DNA of 13,110 nt from JANOQP01 sp044227705 (GCA_044227705.1 JBGAWE010000123.1:1-13110), one strand, 5' to 3'; counted from the stretch's first letter, positions 6,103-13,035 are shown. Notes: generated by a model not told the origin, from the sequence alone. A program made the numbers and translations.

Positions 6103-7794
6103 TCACCGCGCCTCCTCCACGAACCGCCCCTTGCACACGGCGCACATCGAGCGGTCGACCTGACGGTGCAGCCATGCGAGCGCGTCGGCCTTCGAATCGA
6201 AGAAGTGGTCGCGGCCGATGCGGTCTTTGTAGCCGCCCTCCTCGAGCACACCCTGCGCGATGATTTTCAGGTTGACGAAATAGAGGCCGCCGCCGCGCTC
6301 GCGCCACCGCTCGGCCTCGCGGGCGAGCCACTCGGCCCCGGCCAGCCCGATGAAATGGATGCCTTCGGCAAAGACGAGGCAGTTGCGCGGCAGCGGCGAG
6401 GCGGCGCGCATCTCCTCGAAGAAATCGCTGATATGCTCGATGGAGCCGTAAAAAAGCGGGCCGTCGATGCGCACCACCTTCGCCTGCGGGCACTCCGTGA
6501 GCCAGGGTTTTCTCAAAATATAGGTGAAGCGGAAGTGCTTCTCCGGGTCGGGCGCCATCGTGGCGATGTGCGGGTGCGAGACCTTGTAGAGGAAATAGGC
6601 CAGCGACGTGAGCGCCCCGAAGAGGATGGCGATTTCGAGGTTGAGCAAAAGGGTGGAGAAAAACGTCACGCCGAGCACGGTCGCCTCAAGGCCCGAGGCG
6701 CGGAGGACCTGCCGGATGCTTGCAAAATCAATCAGGTTCCAGGCGACCAGAAGAATCACCGATCCCATCATGCAGAGCAGCGCGAGCGCGGCGAAGATGG
6801 CCGACATCGGGGTGCGGGCACCAGCCTGGAAGTTGATGCCCGAGCGGGTGAACGAACCAGTGCCGACATAGCTCGAAAAGAAGCTGCCGACGATGTTCGA
6901 CAGGCCCTCGCCCGTAAACTGCCGGTTGATATCGATGCGCTGGCCGCTCTGCGCGGCGATGGTTTTGGCGATGGCGAGGGCTTGAATGAGGCCCAAAATG
7001 GCGATGGCAAGGGCGAAGGAGAGGAGCCGCCTCATGTTGTCGAGGTCGAACTTCACGGGCGAGAAGGGCGGCACGGCACTCGGCAGCTCGCCGACGAACT
7101 TCACGCCCGCCGCCTCGCCACCGACCAAGAGCGCGAAGCCGCTCCCGACGGCCATCGACAAAAGGAGATAGGGGCCGCGCGGCCAGATTTTGTTGAAAAC
7201 GAGCGCGGCGGCCATCGTGAAAACGGCCACACAGAGCGTCGGGATCCTGATCTCCCAAAAATATTGGAAGACTTGGCGGCCGGTCGAGAGGACGGAGGCG
7301 GCCGTCGAGATGGGCAGGCCGGTGACGTTTTTCACCTGTGAGACCGCGATGAGGATGGCGGCGCCCGCCGTGAACGCGGTGACGACGGTCGGCGAGATGA
7401 AGTTGACGAATACACCCATCCGCCCCAGCCCGAAGCCGAGCTGAATCACCCCGACCATGAACGTAAGCAGCAAAACCAGCTCGATGTAGCTGACGCTGCC
7501 CGGTTCCGCCAACTGGCTGATGGCGGCGAAGATGGTGAGCGAGACCGGCGTCGTCGGCCCGCTGACCGCGTGGCGCGACGAGCCGAAAATAGCGGCGACA
7601 ATCGGCGTGACGATGGCTGTGTAAAGCCCGTACTGCGGCGGCAGCCCCGCGATGAGCGCGAACGCGACGGCCTGCGGCAGGACGACGACGGCGTTCGTCA
7701 GCCCCGCGTTGAGGTCGGCGCGGAGGGTCTCGCGGCTGACGAGCGCGAACCAGTCGGGCCAGATGAATTTTATCGGGAAAGTCCAGTGCGACAT
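6103..7794 (-). CDS. SulP-family anion transporter with C-terminal STAS domain
   Basis: The product is 563 residues from ATG 7794; longer in-frame starts up to 7836 add only low-complexity residues. SulP hallmarks are VLPQAVAFALIAGLPPQYGLY (38-58), SSRHAVSGPTTPVSL (72-86), FTAGAAILIAVSQVK (141-155) and a GTGSFTRSG...GARTPMSA block (311-331). The STAS domain occupies about 436-545. The family moves sulfate, bicarbonate or dicarboxylates across the inner membrane, and the substrate here is not predictable. Compared with the family as I remember it (for example E. coli DauA), roughly 15 residues are missing between ALALLC and MMGSVILLVAWNLIDF (around residue 341). This removes the usual APLL..LP.A segment, most of one membrane helix or half-helix. 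The C-terminal end carries a CAVC pair. GtrA lies 135 bases upstream and the PhoX-like gene 65 bases downstream. Confidence 0.93.
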   Translation of the reverse strand: MSHWTFPIKFIWPDWFALVSRETLRADLNAGLTNAVVVLPQAVAFALIAGLPPQYGLYTAIVTPIVAAIFGSSRHAVSGPTTPVSLTIFAAISQLAEPGSVSYIELVLLLTFMVGVIQLGFGLGRMGVFVNFISPTVVTAFTAGAAILIAVSQVKNVTGLPISTAASVLSTGRQVFQYFWEIRIPTLCVAVFTMAAALVFNKIWPRGPYLLLSMAVGSGFALLVGGEAAGVKFVGELPSAVPPFSPVKFDLDNMRRLLSFALAIAILGLIQALAIAKTIAAQSGQRIDINRQFTGEGLSNIVGSFFSSYVGTGSFTRSGINFQAGARTPMSAIFAALALLCMMGSVILLVAWNLIDFASIRQVLRASGLEATVLGVTFFSTLLLNLEIAILFGALTSLAYFLYKVSHPHIATMAPDPEKHFRFTYILRKPWLTECPQAKVVRIDGPLFYGSIEHISDFFEEMRAASPLPRNCLVFAEGIHFIGLAGAEWLAREAERWRERGGGLYFVNLKIIAQGVLEEGGYKDRIGRDHFFDSKADALAWLHRQVDRSMCAVCKGRFVEEAR

Positions 7795-7892
7795 CGGGGG
7801 CGAAGGTAAGCGCAGGCTGGCGCGAGGGCGGCGCAATGCGACCGACAGCGGTTTTCATCCACAAAAGGCAAGGGGACGAGCTTCCGGCGGTT

Positions 7893-7924
7893 CCTCGCGA
7901 CAACGATGTTGAGAAACCGCGAGG
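7893..7924 (-). other. Inverted repeat between GtrA and SulP genes
   Basis: CCTCGCG at 7893-7899 pairs with CGCGAGG at 7918-7924, with an inner CAAC/GTTG pairing inside the loop. It lies just past the GtrA stop and about 100 bases before the SulP ATG. It may end or slow the upstream transcript, although no T run follows on the minus strand. Otherwise the 135-base spacer (7795-7929) shows no recognisable promoter or small gene. Confidence 0.3.
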
Positions 7925-7929
7925 GGCGT

Positions 7930-8328
7930 TCAGGCATGAAAAACGACCCGGCGGTTGAACCAGTAAATCGCCGCCCAGGCCCCGACCGCCGCCGCCACCC
8001 GTCCGGCCATGCGCGGCATCTCGAGCACCTCGCAGAAAAAGCCCGTCGCCGCGCCGTTCAAAACGACGCCCAGCCCGATGCCGACGAGGTAGCGCAGTGC
8101 GGTGCGCCGCTTTTTCCCTTTTGCGTGGGAAAAAACCCAGAACTGGTTGAGCGCCCACGAGACGGCCCCGCCGACCGCCGCGCCGAAGAGGGCCGCGTCG
8201 GAGGCTGGCCAAACGGTCAGTTCCCCGAGCATGAAATAAAAGGAAAAATCCACGCCTGTCGACACGGCGGAGACGAGGATGTACTTCCAGAGGTGGGCCG
8301 GGAGGTGGGCCAGAAGGGCGGTCTTCAT
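7930..8328 (-). CDS. GtrA-family small membrane protein
   Basis: The product is 132 residues from ATG 8328 (MKTALLAHLPAHLWKYILV). GTG 8349 and TTG 8340 are possible earlier starts that would overlap the upstream gene or crowd its stop. Four membrane segments are visible, roughly 14-33, 44-62, 80-99 and 105-125. GtrA family features include the first-helix motif F/Y...GVDF, WALNQFWVF (58-66) before a basic loop (KGKKRR) and WFNRRVVF at the end. Family members are thought to flip or help translocate lipid-linked sugars in O-antigen glucosylation or cell-wall glycan synthesis. No glycosyltransferase partner is in view. It begins 8 bases after the PgpA stop, so the two are very likely co-transcribed and possibly translationally coupled. 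Confidence 0.88.
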   Translation of the reverse strand: MKTALLAHLPAHLWKYILVSAVSTGVDFSFYFMLGELTVWPASDAALFGAAVGGAVSWALNQFWVFSHAKGKKRRTALRYLVGIGLGVVLNGAATGFFCEVLEMPRMAGRVAAAVGAWAAIYWFNRRVVFHA

Positions 8329-8336
8329 TCCTTTTT

Positions 8337-8789
8337 TCAAAAAAACCACAGGAAAACATTGGCCGCAAGCCCGGCCGCCACGTCGTCGAGCATCACGCCC
8401 CAGCCGCGCGGAACTGCTTCGAGCCGACGGATGCCGAGCGGTTTCCAGATGTCGACGATTCTAAACAAAATGAACCCGGCGGCAAGATGTGGCCAGTCGA
8501 CGGGGTGAAAGAGCATGGCCAGCCACATCCCGACCACCTCGTCGAGGACGAAGGGCTTGGGGTCCTCGCCCCAGGTCGGCGCAAGGTCGTGGGCGGCCTT
8601 TGCGCCGAGCCAAGTGAAAAAAAGGCTCGCAGCGGCGAGGCCGGGGAGCATTTCGGCCCCTGTTTTTCCCAAAAAGGGGAGGAGGAGGAGGGCGCCCGCC
8701 GCCGCTCCCCAAGTCCCCGGCGCGACGGGAAGGAGGCCCGCGCCGAAGAAGGTGCCGAGGAGGGACTGCCAGTTGCTGATTTTTTTCAA
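8337..8789 (-). CDS. pgpA: Phosphatidylglycerophosphatase A
   Basis: The product is 150 residues, close to the usual PgpA length. All characteristic blocks are present: GLLPVAPGTWG (18-28), DPKPFVLDEVVGMWLA (76-91), FRIVDIWKPLGIRRLE (109-124) and GWGVMLDDVAAG (129-140). The acidic residues of LDE and LDD are the expected metal and catalytic site. Three to four hydrophobic segments place it in the inner membrane. The enzyme removes phosphate from phosphatidylglycerophosphate to give phosphatidylglycerol. The start appears to be TTG 8789 (TTG AAA AAA ATC, reading MKKISNW), because no ATG or GTG precedes the first conserved motif in frame. An exact Bacteroidota -7 element lies 38 bases upstream. 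GtrA follows 8 bases downstream. Confidence 0.94.
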   Translation of the reverse strand: MKKISNWQSLLGTFFGAGLLPVAPGTWGAAAGALLLLPFLGKTGAEMLPGLAAASLFFTWLGAKAAHDLAPTWGEDPKPFVLDEVVGMWLAMLFHPVDWPHLAAGFILFRIVDIWKPLGIRRLEAVPRGWGVMLDDVAAGLAANVFLWFF

Positions 8790-8826
8790 GGTGGAAATTG
8801 GCCTGTTCGCGGCCGGTTTTGTCCGG

Positions 8827-8834
8827 CAAAAATA
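8827..8834 (-). promoter_or_regulatory. Candidate -7 promoter element for pgpA
   Basis: The minus strand reads TATTTTTG, an exact match to the Bacteroidota housekeeping sigma -7 consensus TAnnTTTG, 38 bases before the TTG start of pgpA. The expected -33 TTTG at about 19 bases upstream is not present; the nearest TTTG is 26 bases away. The match is therefore partial. Confidence 0.4.
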
Positions 8835-8855
8835 GAACGGGAAAGGAGGAGCGGC

Positions 8856-8878
8856 CGTCGCAAAAAAAATTTGCGGCG
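8856..8878. promoter_or_regulatory. Hairpin with A5 loop in the divergent spacer
   Basis: CGTCGCAAA at 8856-8864 pairs with TTTGCGGCG at 8870-8878 (9 bp, one T-G wobble) around AAAAA. It lies upstream of both divergent genes, so it is not needed as a terminator for either. An operator or a bent A-tract site is possible; this is inference only. Confidence 0.3.
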
Positions 8879-9046
8879 CGGCGCATCCCTACTTCCGGCA
8901 GCCCCCCGTACAGGGAGCAAACCGGCCAAAACCTGCGGAGGATATTTCCGCAGGGCCGCGCCGAAAAACCATATCTCGACCTTATGCTGCCTGTGATACC
9001 CCGACCCGGCTGCCGGGCGGTTTTCAAAAATCAATCATTTTTTAGC

Positions 9047-9838
9047 ATGAAAAAAACCATTTTCGGCCTGTTCGTGGCCTTCCTCGCCGTCCAGGCCTGC
9101 AAAAAATCGGCGGACACCGCGGCAACAGAGACCGCCGTCGACGCCTCCACGCTCTCCGCGAAGGTCACGGAGTACATCGCCAACAACTACCCGGACGCGG
9201 CCATCACCTCCGTTTATGAGTTGAGCGCGGGCGCGACGCGCCACATCGTCGGCCTCGACAACAGCGTCGAGCTGGCCTTCGACCGGGGCGGCAACTGCAC
9301 CGGCGACGGCTCCGACGACCATCCCGACGGCCACGGCCACCACGGCGGCCCCGGCCAAGACTCCACAGGCCACCACGGCCATCACGGCCCCGACCCCGGC
9401 GGCCACCAACACGGCGACGGCGACCATCACCACGGCAGCGAAATCGGCATAGACTCCCTGCCGAAAGCCATCACCGACTACATCGCCGCCAACTACGCGG
9501 GCTACACCCCGAAGCACGCCGAGAACGACTCGCTCTGCGCCTTCGGCCCCGTCGTTGAGGTCGCGCTGTTCAAGGACTCGACCGACCGCGTGAAGCTCTA
9601 TTTCGACGCGGCGGGCAACTTCCTCGCCTCGGGCGCCCGCGTCGACTACGCGACCGACGTTCCGCAAGCCGTGAAAGACCTCGCCACCGGCAGCTACGCC
9701 GGCTACACCCCGCGCTCGAAGGCCGTCAAACTGACGCTAGCCGACGGCTCGGTGCAGTACATCGTCTTCCTGAAAGGCTCGGGCGGACCAAAGAAAATCT
9801 TCGTGAAGGAAGACGGGACGCTGGTCTGCGAACAGTGA
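9047..9838 (+). CDS. PepSY-like (DUF2874-type) lipoprotein with histidine-rich insert
   Basis: The product is 263 residues from ATG 9047. Earlier in-frame starts (to 8798) read through the spacer and lack a signal, whereas MKKTIFGLFVAFLAVQAC gives a short lipoprotein signal with Cys18. Three PepSY-like beta-alpha-beta units can be seen at about 33-88, 134-195 and 203-263. They share helices such as LPKAITDYIAANY and the repeated phrase YAGYTP (150-155 and 217-222). Residues 90-130, between units 1 and 2, hold 13 His, 13 Gly and 7 Asp in 41 positions, a likely metal-binding segment. Bacteroidota proteins of this type are periplasmic or surface exposed and of unknown function; the BLIP-like fold suggests protein or ligand binding. 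It is transcribed alone and ends at a strong terminator. Confidence 0.87.
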   Translation: MKKTIFGLFVAFLAVQACKKSADTAATETAVDASTLSAKVTEYIANNYPDAAITSVYELSAGATRHIVGLDNSVELAFDRGGNCTGDGSDDHPDGHGHHGGPGQDSTGHHGHHGPDPGGHQHGDGDHHHGSEIGIDSLPKAITDYIAANYAGYTPKHAENDSLCAFGPVVEVALFKDSTDRVKLYFDAAGNFLASGARVDYATDVPQAVKDLATGSYAGYTPRSKAVKLTLADGSVQYIVFLKGSGGPKKIFVKEDGTLVCEQ

Positions 9839-9872
9839 CCAGCCCCAAGGTTTTGAGAACTTGAGAGAAGGT

Positions 9873-9910
9873 GGCCGCGTCCGGAATATCCCCGGGCGCG
9901 GCTTTTTTTT
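9873..9910 (+). terminator. Intrinsic terminator after the PepSY-like gene
   Basis: GCCGCGTCCGG at 9874-9884 pairs with CCGGGCGCGGC at 9892-9902 (11 bp, one T-G wobble) around a seven-base loop, followed directly by eight T at 9903-9910. This is a textbook Rho-independent terminator 35 bases after the stop codon. It lies between convergent genes; its T run serves the plus strand only. Confidence 0.9.
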
Positions 9911-9925
9911 GCCCTGGAAATGCGG

Positions 9926-10567
9926 TCAACCCGGCTTTCGCGAGCCAAAATCCGCCGTGAAAAAATAGCGGAAGGCTGCCCCGAAAACCCCACCGGACAG
10001 CCCGGCCGTTGCGCTGAAACCGCGCGAAACGGGCAACTGCGGGCCGCTGCTGTAAACCCTCGACCACTGGAGGGAAAGGCCGCCGAACGTGAAGTCCATC
10101 GCCCAGTTTTTTCGAAAAAAGAACTCCAGGCCGAGGGTGGTTGAGAGAAGGGCAACCTCGCGACGGAAGCCGCTCCGGCCGCCGCCGAACTCGAAAATCT
10201 CGTATTTGGTGTGCTCGACGCCGAGGCCGGATTGACCGAAGGCGGTGAAACGCTTGGCCAGCGGCCAGTCTTTCCTGAAATACCCCGTCGCCTCGATGCC
10301 GGTCGCCCGTGTGCCAAAAGCAGGCCTTCCCACCCAGTTTCCCGAGATGCCGCCGACGACCGCGAAGCCCAGCCAACTGCTCGGGCCGCACCGTCGGGCA
10401 CAGTCGGCAGACAGTCGCAACAGACCGTTCCCGTTGAAAAACCGGGGGGCTTGCTCGGTGAATCCCGTCGAAAAGTGGTCGATTCCGAAAGAAACCGAGC
10501 GGTTTTGTGCAGCCGCGCCTCCACAAAAAAGGGCGGCGAGGAGCAGAGCAAAGCTGTTTTTTTTCAT
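9926..10567 (-). CDS. Small outer-membrane beta-barrel-like protein B
   Basis: The product is 213 residues from ATG 10567 (MKKNSFALLLAALFCGGAAAQ, signal cleaved near AAA|QN). The mature part is made of short amphipathic strands with alternating aromatic residues and glycine turns, for example ATGIEATGYFRKDWPL, FTAFGQSGLGVEHTKYEIF, NWAMDFTFGGLSLQWS and FGAAFRYFFTADFG. This suggests an eight-stranded outer-membrane barrel of the OmpW/OMP_b-brl type. No specific family was recognised. The ATG overlaps the stop of the upstream barrel gene (ATGA), so translation is probably coupled. It ends near GSRKPG after the final strand and converges with the PepSY-like gene across the terminator at 9873-9910. 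Confidence 0.75.
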   Translation of the reverse strand: MKKNSFALLLAALFCGGAAAQNRSVSFGIDHFSTGFTEQAPRFFNGNGLLRLSADCARRCGPSSWLGFAVVGGISGNWVGRPAFGTRATGIEATGYFRKDWPLAKRFTAFGQSGLGVEHTKYEIFEFGGGRSGFRREVALLSTTLGLEFFFRKNWAMDFTFGGLSLQWSRVYSSGPQLPVSRGFSATAGLSGGVFGAAFRYFFTADFGSRKPG

Positions 10568-11220
10568 CGTTTCTCGGTGTTTTGGATGAAGCGCACGATG
10601 CCGAGGCGAAACCAACCGGGCGTGTTCAACTGTGTGGCGAAGCTCAACGTCTGCTCGACCCGCTCCGCGTTGAAATTGTCGATGGCGTAGCCCAGCCGAG
10701 CCAACCCGAACTGCGCCTCCACCCGCCACTGCGGCAGGAACTGGTACAAAACCCCGGCCTTCAGGTCGAGGCGCAGCTCGACGGACGGGTCGAGGTCGGC
10801 CGAACCGTTTCCGAGGAATGAGAAAGAACTTCTTTCAAGCGTCGCCGCAACGGGCAGCGCGGCCTCGCCGAACAGGTCACAACGGTCGAACAGCCGCTGC
10901 TTCCGCCGCAGGAATGGCCCCGCACCGAGGGTGAATGCCGTCGATTTTCGGGAATAAATGCCCGCCGGAGTCCCTGCCGAGCTGTCTTTCGAGGTGTGGT
11001 GGTCGACCTCCATGCGCAATGCCCAGCCCTTTTCGCGGCTTTGCGCGGCTCTGCCGATGGTCGGGTTTAGTTGAAAAAAGGCTTGTGTGGTGTGAAGGTT
11101 GTCCCGGTAGGCGTGCGTCTGTCGCTCGAAACCGGTGGCGAAACTGCCCCCAACGTACCTTTGCCCCGTCGCCGAGGCGAGGCAGGCCGATAGGGCCAGG
11201 GTGGTGATCCAATTTTTCAT
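10564..11220 (-). CDS. Small outer-membrane beta-barrel-like protein A
   Basis: The product is 218 residues from ATG 11220 (MKNWITTLALSACLASATGQ). ATG 11232 would add only MDST ahead of the signal. The predicted signal peptide ends near residue 19-20. The rest shows alternating strand patterns: RYVGGSFATGFERQ, GWALRMEVDHH, AFTLGAGPFLRRKQ, LDLKAGVLYQFLPQWRVEAQ and WFRLGIVRFIQ. These are consistent with an eight-stranded outer-membrane barrel. A FATGFE.Q phrase near the N-terminus resembles FSTGFTEQ in protein B, hinting at distant paralogy. The gene follows the propeller gene by 63 bases and overlaps the next gene by ATGA (stop at 10564-10566). Function unknown. Confidence 0.75.
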   Translation of the reverse strand: MKNWITTLALSACLASATGQRYVGGSFATGFERQTHAYRDNLHTTQAFFQLNPTIGRAAQSREKGWALRMEVDHHTSKDSSAGTPAGIYSRKSTAFTLGAGPFLRRKQRLFDRCDLFGEAALPVAATLERSSFSFLGNGSADLDPSVELRLDLKAGVLYQFLPQWRVEAQFGLARLGYAIDNFNAERVEQTLSFATQLNTPGWFRLGIVRFIQNTEKR

Positions 11221-11283
11221 GGTCGAGTCCATTTTTTGCGAAAACGACTCGAAACAAGCAAACCGCTGCCCGTTTTCACTGCG

Positions 11284-13035
11284 TCAAATTTTCAAAAACA
11301 GCCGCCGCGCAACCGCCCCACCAGTCGTTGCCTCGACGGCATAGGCCCCGCCCGGCAGCCCCGCCGTCGGCACCACAAGCGGCGCACCGTCGCCCGCTTC
11401 CCATGTTTTTTGGAAAAAAACGCGTCCGTCCGAGCCGACCACCCGCACCTCGACCGACCCGCCGACCGGCCCGGCGAGACCGATTTGCACATCGCCGTTA
11501 GCCGGGTTGGGGCTGATTTCAAAAGAGAAAGCCGCGCCGCCCACCATCACCTCGGCCACGCCCGACAGCTCGGAGCCGCCGTCCGCACCGACGGTCTTGA
11601 GGCGGTAGAAATGCCGACCGGGGCCGATGCCAGCTTGCTCGAAACCGTAGGCGCTCCCCTCCCCTGCCCTTCCGGTGGCGGCGACCTGCCCGGTTTTTTC
11701 CCATGAAATGCCGTCGCGGCTGTGCTCTATTTCAAAAAAAAGGATGCCCGCCTCGCTCCCCGTCCGCCACGAAAGCCGGGAGGACTGGCTCGTTTCATCA
11801 AAAAAAGCGCGGAAAAACACCAGCTCGACCGGCAGCGCGACGTCGGTGAAATAGGCCACGCGGTCGGCCTCCGGCACGCCGCCCGCGTTGGTGAACACGC
11901 CGCCGACGTAGAGGTCGGCACCGATGTTGGCCATCGCCTTCGGGGCGCTGTTGAGCGGCGTGTTGTTGAGCGACCCCCACGTCGTGCCGTTGAAGCGAGC
12001 GATGTTGTCGGCGTTCGGGTCGCCGCCCGCGTCGTCGAAGCCGCCGCCCGCATAGAGGGTCCCGTTTCCATAAAAAAGCACATCGATCCACCACGGGAAG
12101 ACACCCACCGCCTGCCACGCCGAGCCGTCCCAGCGGGCGACGAAGTCGGCAGCCGCGTTGCCGCCCATGTCCTCGAAGCCGCCCCCGGCGTAGATGGATG
12201 TCCCGTCGGTCGTCAGCGTCCGCACCATCGAGCCGACCGCCACGCCGGTGCCGAGCGCCGACCAGGCCGAGCCGTTCCAACTGGCAATCTTGTCGGCGTT
12301 GGAGACGCCGCCAGCGTCGTTGAAGGCACCGCCGACGTAGAGGTTCGTCCCCAGGTATTCGAGCGCAAAGACGGCCGAATTCAGCCCGCCGGCCAGCCCA
12401 ACCCAAGCCGAGCCGTTCCAGCGGGCGATTTTGTTGATGCCCCCCAGCCCGTCGAACTGGCCGCCCGCCCAGACCGAGCCGCCGCCGACCTCTACGGCGT
12501 AGACCACGTTGTTGAGTCCCGAGCCGAGCGCAAGCCAGGCCGAACCGTTCCAGCGGGCGATGTTGTCGGCCGATGGGTTGCCGCCCATGTTGGTTATCTC
12601 GCCCCCGGCGTACACGTCCGAACCGCTGACGACGATGCTGTATACGTTGTCGCCCGGCCCGTTGGCCCCCGTGCCGAGGGCCGACCACGCCGAGCCGTTC
12701 CACTTGGCAATCATGTCGGCCCCGGAAAGGCCGCCCGCGTCGGAAAAGGAGCCTCCGACGTACACGTCCGTCCCGCTGACGGCCACCGCCCATACCACCT
12801 GGTCGACGCCGTTGCCGAGGGCCGTCCAGCCGCCGGGCGGGAGGGGGCTGAACATCGGCCCCCGGTCGGCGTCGAGCGTGACGCGCCAGCCCGCGAGGTT
12901 GAGCTTTCCGCAATAACCGGCACCGAGGTCGAGCGACCCGTCGGGCAGTAGGAGCCGCTCGGCGGCCATTGTTTCCGCTTTGGGGGCAGACAGGGCGAGC
13001 AAAAAGAGGCTGGCGAGGAGGCAAACTGTTCTCAT
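11284..13035 (-). CDS. T9SS-secreted seven-bladed beta-propeller protein
   Basis: The product is 583 residues from ATG 13035 (MRTVCLLASLFLLALSAPKA, Sec signal); upstream in-frame starts add charged residues before the signal. Residues about 69-398 contain seven units of the pattern YxGGxFxxxGGxxxADxIAxWNGSAWxALG. The last unit lacks its WxALG strand, while GGWTALGNG stands alone at 68-76, so the ends can join to close a ring. A Fn3-like linker (about 400-498, starting LPVELVFFRA) precedes a T9SS type A sorting domain (about 505-583: SPNPANGDVQIGL, LPGGAYAVEA, RRLFLKI). The protein should be delivered to the surface or medium. Binding partner and activity are unknown; no catalytic motif is seen. 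The barrel genes follow on the same strand, 63 bases downstream. Confidence 0.88.
   Translation of the reverse strand: MRTVCLLASLFLLALSAPKAETMAAERLLLPDGSLDLGAGYCGKLNLAGWRVTLDADRGPMFSPLPPGGWTALGNGVDQVVWAVAVSGTDVYVGGSFSDAGGLSGADMIAKWNGSAWSALGTGANGPGDNVYSIVVSGSDVYAGGEITNMGGNPSADNIARWNGSAWLALGSGLNNVVYAVEVGGGSVWAGGQFDGLGGINKIARWNGSAWVGLAGGLNSAVFALEYLGTNLYVGGAFNDAGGVSNADKIASWNGSAWSALGTGVAVGSMVRTLTTDGTSIYAGGGFEDMGGNAAADFVARWDGSAWQAVGVFPWWIDVLFYGNGTLYAGGGFDDAGGDPNADNIARFNGTTWGSLNNTPLNSAPKAMANIGADLYVGGVFTNAGGVPEADRVAYFTDVALPVELVFFRAFFDETSQSSRLSWRTGSEAGILFFEIEHSRDGISWEKTGQVAATGRAGEGSAYGFEQAGIGPGRHFYRLKTVGADGGSELSGVAEVMVGGAAFSFEISPNPANGDVQIGLAGPVGGSVEVRVVGSDGRVFFQKTWEAGDGAPLVVPTAGLPGGAYAVEATTGGAVARRLFLKI
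11842..12831 (-). repeat. Tandem propeller-blade repeats within the T9SS protein
   Basis: Seven degenerate in-frame units of about 41-54 codons. The DNA coding WNGSAW is nearly identical in several units (minus strand AACGGCTCGGC, seen on the plus strand as GCCGAGCCGTTCCA-like strings near 12250, 12410, 12540 and 12690). This suggests duplication and sequence exchange between blades. Unit 3 is shortened (GGINKIARW, missing about five residues before IARW); units 5 and 6 are the most diverged. Confidence 0.85.

Larger units (their letters stand above)
8790..9046. other. Divergent intergenic region between pgpA and the PepSY-like gene
   Basis: These 257 bases separate divergent genes and should hold promoters for both. 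On the minus strand TATTTTTG is a full match to the Bacteroidota -7 box. A 9-bp hairpin lies at 8856-8878, and an interrupted palindrome CCCGGC-T-GCCGGG sits at 9005-9017, 29 bases before the PepSY ATG. On the plus strand TTTG at 8870-8873 followed by TACTTCCG at 8890-8897 is only a weak promoter candidate. No convincing small gene was found; the open frames here have arginine/proline-rich, non-protein-like composition. Confidence 0.6.

Noticed and set aside
6076..7341. A 421-codon plus-strand open frame across the SulP gene
   Set aside because: Highly charged, no hydrophobic core and no recognisable domain; antisense shadow of the transporter.
8786..9034. An 82-codon minus-strand open frame in the divergent spacer
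   Set aside because: No protein-like pattern. It overlaps the PgpA start by only a few bases in a different frame, and it covers the likely promoter region.
9331..9433. Repeated CACGGC/CATCACGGC triplet patterns as a possible CRISPR or microsatellite
   Set aside because: The periodicity is explained by His-Gly coding in the PepSY-like protein; there are no spacers and no fixed repeat unit.
11722..12951. A 409-codon plus-strand open frame with repeated motifs
   Set aside because: Its repeats only mirror the propeller blades coded on the minus strand, and the composition is Arg/Pro/Val-rich. The minus-strand protein has a signal, blades and a sorting domain.
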